Made by a program: the position numbers and the translations under genes. The notes below the pieces were generated by a model, which saw nothing but the letters and a program-made list of their open reading frames with translations, did no database searches and was not told the origin of the DNA. Below, piece by piece: positions 57,359 through 64,000 of a DNA stretch of 64,000 nt. The stretch comes from Jaapia argillacea MUCL 33604 (lineage: Eukaryota > Basidiomycota > Agaricomycetes > Jaapiales > Jaapiaceae), in NCBI GenBank assembly GCA_000697665.1, contig KL197712.1:254991-318990 (forward strand). Reading direction: 5' to 3'. Numbering within the stretch: the first letter of the stretch is position 1; the number at the start of each line of letters is the position of its first letter.

Positions 57359-59864
57359 ATGTCACCAAAGAGAAGGAGCTGTGGAGGGAAGGCCACCAAT
57401 ACCCGTCGTCGTTTGCGTATCCCCTGGAGTGGCAAACCAACCAATAGACATTGTGAGTGGCCGCCAGACTCGGAAGTAGATAGCACCATCTTAACGTTCC
57501 TCTCGTCGATAGACGCGGTCCGCGCTCTCTTGGAGAAGAGTCGGAAAATACACTGCGGCACAACCCAATTTTTCTCCGTGGAAGAACTGGTAGCAGATAG
57601 TGAGTTGCTTGTCCCGCAGTGTGGCGTTCGTTTCATTGACGCCTTTCCAGTCAAATCACAGGCAGAAGACACAACATACAACCCTGGTCCCCGATGCGCT
57701 CAATACGTGCGACAGTTCCTGGACGATGGTGTACGTGATTATCTCACCTTGACTGTTCTGTCTATCCGTCTAACAGGTTGTCACTCAGTCGTTGGAGGGT
57801 TACTTCGAGTATGATGACTCCACCGACAAATACCGTGTGCGATGCAAGGCGAAAGTATTGTGGGTATCCCTATTCATGTATCTGAATGAGCAAACATTGA
57901 TACCTTGTCAGGATGATGAAGATTCGAGAAGGCATAAAGCATCTTAATATCACCACTCGTGACGAAGAAATCCGTCAAACATTTGTGCTCATTGGGGAGA
58001 AGTTCTCCTCTCCTCGATCCTACACCAAGGCTCAGGTAAGCATAGAGGCTCGACCCCTCGATTATTATATTCACAACGGGTTCATAGATGTTTCGGAAAC
58101 TGCAGCAAACCATTCGGAAACTTCAAGAACTTGAAGGGAACCGCACGAATAGGTCAACTCCCGGTTTCGACTCGTACTCAGACGCGGGTACGATTTCGAG
58201 TGAGCCTATGGACATTGAGGACCCACAAGATGAAGACGTGGAGGTACCTCGAAGACACCATAGTCCTGGCCTAATTGCGACACCGTATGTCTTCCTATTT
58301 TCACACGAATCTGCTTGAACTTACTTTGGTCAATTTCCAGTTGGTTGCGTTTATATCCCAATCAGCGTGGTCCGGGAGACCCTTCCCCATTGGCATCTCT
58401 TAACGATACCTCGACTCCCATTGCGTAAGGACAGCATTATCTTCAGTCATGCATGTTGATGAGCTAATTGGTCTTGTGCGCATAGATCTACGTCCTATCT
58501 GCCTCGCTTCGACCTCTCAGAAGACGAAGCACACCCCGAACTTCCGGGTCCATTCACCCCCGTCGCGTGCGTTGATTTCTCTTTCCACCTTTGTGACGGA
58601 GAGTTGACCTTCCCCACTTGATCAGACATCCGTCGCAGTCAACCCCTCAAAGGCGGGAAGACATTCCGTCGTCGTCGCAATACAGCGCTGGCCTCTCCAC
58701 CGCAGTCGTGTATGCTTCTAGTTCTCTCTACTTCCAGTTTAAATGAGCTGATTCTTCCGGTCTAGTCGAGCTTATTTATCCCCTTCAAGATCAACGGGTC
58801 AGGAAGAGGATGTTTTCTTTTCGGGACCGAGCTCCTCGTCAAGCCCTGCCGCGTATGTACTAATAGATGCTCGTCGACATAGATGCGGTCTGATGCTCCT
58901 TGCCCCCCAGCTCAACATCAACATTACCTCCAATCAAACTCAATGTAGCAAGGGCGTATCCAACTCCAGAAACCGATGCCCGCCGTGGTCGTTCTACCGA
59001 CCGCCTGCTACATACACCAGAGTCCCCTTCACCATCTGATCTTCCGGTCGTTGACGAATACCCCCATGTGATTATTGAAAACGCTGTTTCGTTTTCGATG
59101 GATTTGCCAGATGGTGGTGACATCACATTTCCACATATTGATCTTTCCGTGAGCACATCCGTCTTTCTGTAGAAGTAAGGAATGTCACTGACTGGGAGAG
59201 ATGTCTAGCCTCGGCCCGCGACGGTGGCAAGCCTTGAGTCACAAATTGAGTACTTTCGGAAACGCGCTGAAGACGCAGAGGAGTCTTTAAATCGCGTAAG
59301 TCCAAGTCTTAACATCATACTTTTCATTGCACCAACTGACTTCGCGGCCAGAAACTTAAATATGCAGATGCATTGGAGCTTGACGTTGAAAAACTTGGCA
59401 AGGAGCGAGATGCCTTCCACGACCAGGCTGTCTTGGCCCTGAAAACACTCGAGGAACGGAATAAACTCTGGATGAACACGGTACGCGAACTCCAAGACCG
59501 GTTGAAGACCTATATAAAGGAGCGTAGGAAGGCGGTGGAGATTATCGAGAAGGAAGAAAACCGACTTCGGGATTTCAGAAAACTTGCCCTTTGTGTGTTT
59601 CGTCCATCAGAAGTCATACCGGAGGTTTCCTTTGAGGAATTGCAAGATTTCGTCGAAGCGGAAGAGGTCGAACAGTCTCTGCTTGGCCAGGAGATCGATG
59701 ACATTTTCCATCTATTCCTCCTCTTGCTCCGGGAATCCCAGAGCGATAAAGAGATGGTCAGAGCGTTGGAAGCCGACAAGGCCCTACTCGAGATAGAGAG
59801 GGACCAGCAGAAGGCTAGAACAGCGACATATGCTCATAAATTTCGCTCTTTACTGAACCTGTGA
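57359..59864 (+). CDS. Uncharacterised coiled-coil protein
   Basis: Multi-exon gene from ATG 57359 (MSPKRRSCGGKATNTRRR) to TGA 59864. The N-terminal third is globular-looking (STILTFLSSIDAVRALLEKS, YNPGPRCAQYVRQFLDDG). The middle is Ser/Pro-rich and probably disordered, made of many very short exons. The C-terminal ~200 residues form a strong coiled coil (LESQIEYFRKRAEDAEESL; IKERRKAVEIIEKEENRL). I recognise no named domain. The architecture would fit a cytoskeletal or scaffold protein, but that is a guess. Exons between 58270 and 59200 are uncertain. Confidence 0.6.
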
Positions 59865-61321
59865 GGCCTATTCGTTCTTTACTCCGCCAGGATCACAATC
59901 GCTGATATCTTTCCCAGTGCGATTGACGAGACGGACCAATTTTGTCCAGCCACCCCTCCAGAAGTCCCGCCTTGATTCGATCCAATACTGCCCATCTATG
60001 CCAACTATTGCTTTATGAGTATGCCTCTTATGTAACCCCTGGTTTATGCGTTGTATGGAGTAACTCCCAGCTTTGGCCATTCTTATCATTCGTTCTTTGT
60101 AGCTTTAGTCAATTCTTGTACTCGTAGGCTCTTTCATAATCACACGGCACATTTGCTTCTGCAAGTTCTTCAAATTTAACACCTTTCACGGGGCTAGATT
60201 GTAAATCGGTAGCATCAACAACCATCTTGGCGACATAGCATTCTGACATATAGATAGCTATGAGATCAGAAGAGATACACTTATGAAATAATATAATAAG
60301 TAGAAGTACAGTCCTAAGTTGAAGTCCCAAAGTCCCGATGCCATGAACCTGTTCGAACAGCTCGAGTCGCAGATAACGATACAGAATAGCCATAAGTCAT
60401 AGAGTCCATAGGGGTCCAGCCGAAATTATACCAGGCATAAGTTATGATAAGTAGGGTGTGTGTGACCATGGTTTAAGATAGAAACATGCTGCGTCGGCGA
60501 GAGGTGATGAGAACGAAGTCGGAAGGGAGGAAGGACGCTCGATGTTGCTTTCGAACAGAGCGGGTAACGCATTTCCATACACGGATGATTTGGCGTTCCA
60601 ACATCTTCACGCAGGAGGAGCGGGATGTGTTAGTCCTACAAATGGACATGCCAGATCAACAAATGGGACGTGGAGTTGAAAATATTGAGACGTACTTTGG
60701 CTCGGGCGTCTGCACGGGAGGCAATGAGTAGAGAACGTGGGTGGCGAGGTTGGCCATGTCGTGTCGGTGTGAGGTGATGTTAAATGAGTGTTGAGTTAAG
60801 GTTGTGGATGTGCGTATCAAACGCGGAGAGGATGATATCAAGAAAGAAGAGCGTTAGTTTACAAGAAGGAAAGGGAGTTGGAAGAATCCTGGTTCTGCTC
60901 GATGCTGCGGGGTAGCCTTTATAGCATTCCGAACAATCCGATGCACAGTCGGTCATTGTGCCGTCCATGCCTACATTGTGCTGTTCCCATGCATCAAGGC
61001 AACGCATTCACACAGACCCAAGAAGCAGCGACCACAGGATCAGTATTCTGGGGCACAATAACACAAGGAGGACAATAGTCAATGATGAAAACAATGAGGC
61101 GCGACTTCACCACGGAGCCTGTTGCCGCCCAACAACAGAAATTGCCTTTTGTGGACAATGTCGCTCCAAATTGGACTTTGTACGGGATGGTGCGCCACAA
61201 TGAAGGGAACAGTAAACTGGAGAGGACAAGAGAGCATTGGATTATCGGGTGGATTCTAGGCTATATACAACAGCGATCCAAATAAAACCAAAACAGAAAT
61301 GAAACAGAAATACACAGCGAT
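59865..61321. other. 1.4-kb gap, no supported gene
   Basis: Contains only frames under about 95 codons. A minus-strand stretch at 60780-61007 (FFLDIILSAFDTHIHNLN) is weakly protein-like. It could hide a small spliced gene or non-coding RNA; nothing is demonstrable. Confidence 0.45.
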
Positions 61322-62994
<1,673 letters not shown>

Positions 62995-63227
62995 TGGAGA
63001 CGTGTAGTGCTTGAAGAAAGGGTGATGGTGGTACTTGTCAGAGAACGTTCTTACGCGACCTGGAACATAAAAAGCACAGGGGCGGGTCGGATCTCCCTGT
63101 GATAATGACGCATTGTGACCTTTCGCGGGACTCTTGCGCCATCACCGGAGTTGATGCTGTAGCCATACGATACACGACCCAGAATGTGCGAAGAATCTCA
63201 AGATAGTTCATACAAGCGCTCATCCTA

Positions 63228-64000
63228 TTACAAGGGCGGTACAAAGTGTTCACGACATGGACAGTAGAACAGGGGCTCGAGGTCAGACATAGATCCATTC
63301 AATGGTCCGCATATAGTCGTCCCCCCCGGAATCAAGCCCCACGTCTTGTTGCCTGTAACAACATTTCGGTATCAAGGGGCCAGGGCCTACCCATCCAGGT
63401 CATCAACTCCGTGTGATCCTTGTAAGGATTATCAGTATTCGGATGAATAAGGACGCTGGGTGAACGATCAACATGGTCTCAGCCAGTCAATCAGAGTTGT
63501 TAGGCTCACGAGCAAGGTCCGCGATTCACTGTCAGCCAAGAGAAGAAGGCTCCAGTTTGGTGAGGATTGAACGTGTTTACTTCGAACATTGCAACTGGGT
63601 GAGGGCCTACCAGGAAATGTTGTCTTGTCAGCGAGGACTGAGTGGCACACAGTGGGAAGGACCGCTTACCCACAGGCTTATCCCAGAACTTGTAGATCCG
63701 AAGTTCTGGGAACTCTCTCCTCACTCGTTCGTGAAGTTCTTTGGCGTACTTGGCTTCGGATGCAGAATTTTGCATGTAATAAACTGTCATCGGATGTGTC
63801 CGTTAGCCCATGTGACATATAGCCTGAGAGAAGTACAGCTTGAACTCACTGTGAAAGTCAAGTTCGTTGTTCGACGAGTCAATGGGTTTTGGAGCCTGGT
63901 CGTACGCAGCTGATCTTGGTCCAGGAGGGTTGTATAAAGACTTTCCATCGGGGTTTATCTTGTCAGGGAGAGGCTCTGCGTTCTCGTATCCTGCGAGGGG
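63228..64000 (-). CDS. DOPA 4,5-dioxygenase family protein (5' partial)
   Basis: The coding region enters from the right edge, and the start lies outside the window. Exons read GKSLYNPPGPRSAAYDQ, DFH-IYYMQNSASEAKYAKEL, LRIYKFWDKPVG-PHPVAMFEVN, FFSWLTVNRGPCS-VLIHPNTDNPYKDH and WMG-NKTWGLIPGG, ending at TAA 63228-63230. PHPVAMFE and VLIHPNT carry the metal-binding histidines of this small extradiol dioxygenase family. In Amanita muscaria a member (DodA) cleaves DOPA to betalain precursors; in most fungi the substrate is unknown. It is head-to-tail with the cystathionine beta-synthase gene, 233 bp away. Confidence 0.87.

Overview
The window looks like nuclear DNA of a filamentous basidiomycete, most likely an Agaricomycete. 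Genes sit close together on both strands and are split by many GT-AG introns of about 48-70 nt. They include families typical of mushrooms: a FunK1 kinase, an expanded F-box family and a Ppo-type oxylipin oxygenase. Exon boundaries come from reading frames and splice sites by eye. Family names rest on motifs, not on a search.

Layout. (1) 1288-13020: a cluster of F-box paralogues, one on + and four on -. One - copy carries a single nonsense codon, and a sixth copy is reduced to a deletion scar. (2) 13378-15980: PIF1-family helicase. 16370-18841: FunK1 kinase. 19274-21562: one low-complexity and one doubtful uncharacterised gene. (3) About 21950-33092: a 4.2-kb unit present three times in tandem, two copies similar and one diverged and shorter. 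Each copy ends in a small four-exon gene that I cannot assign to a known family. A run of 485 N in the middle copy is flanked by the same 48 bases on both sides and looks like an assembly artefact. (4) 33465-37660: NAPE-PLD-like phospholipase D and xylulokinase. 38152-39150: a decayed reading frame. 39495-42188: a probable Arb1-like RNAi/heterochromatin factor. (5) 42657-44378: a further F-box gene. 44738-45851: epsilon-COP. 46872-51444: Ppo dioxygenase with a P450-like half that seems to lack its heme-ligating cysteine. (6) 52470-53350: degenerate minisatellite. 53664-54380: a small inverted-repeat element with perfect 28-bp ends. (7) 55000-56805: ROG1-type lipase. 57359-59864: coiled-coil protein. 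61322-62994: short cystathionine beta-synthase. 63228 to the right edge: DOPA 4,5-dioxygenase family gene, 5' end outside the window.

The housekeeping genes (PIF1, xylulokinase, epsilon-COP, CBS) do not form a pathway together. The two striking regions are the F-box cluster, which shows birth, decay and deletion side by side, and the tandem triplication, which carries a conserved but unrecognised small-protein gene. That small-protein family is the best candidate for something undescribed.
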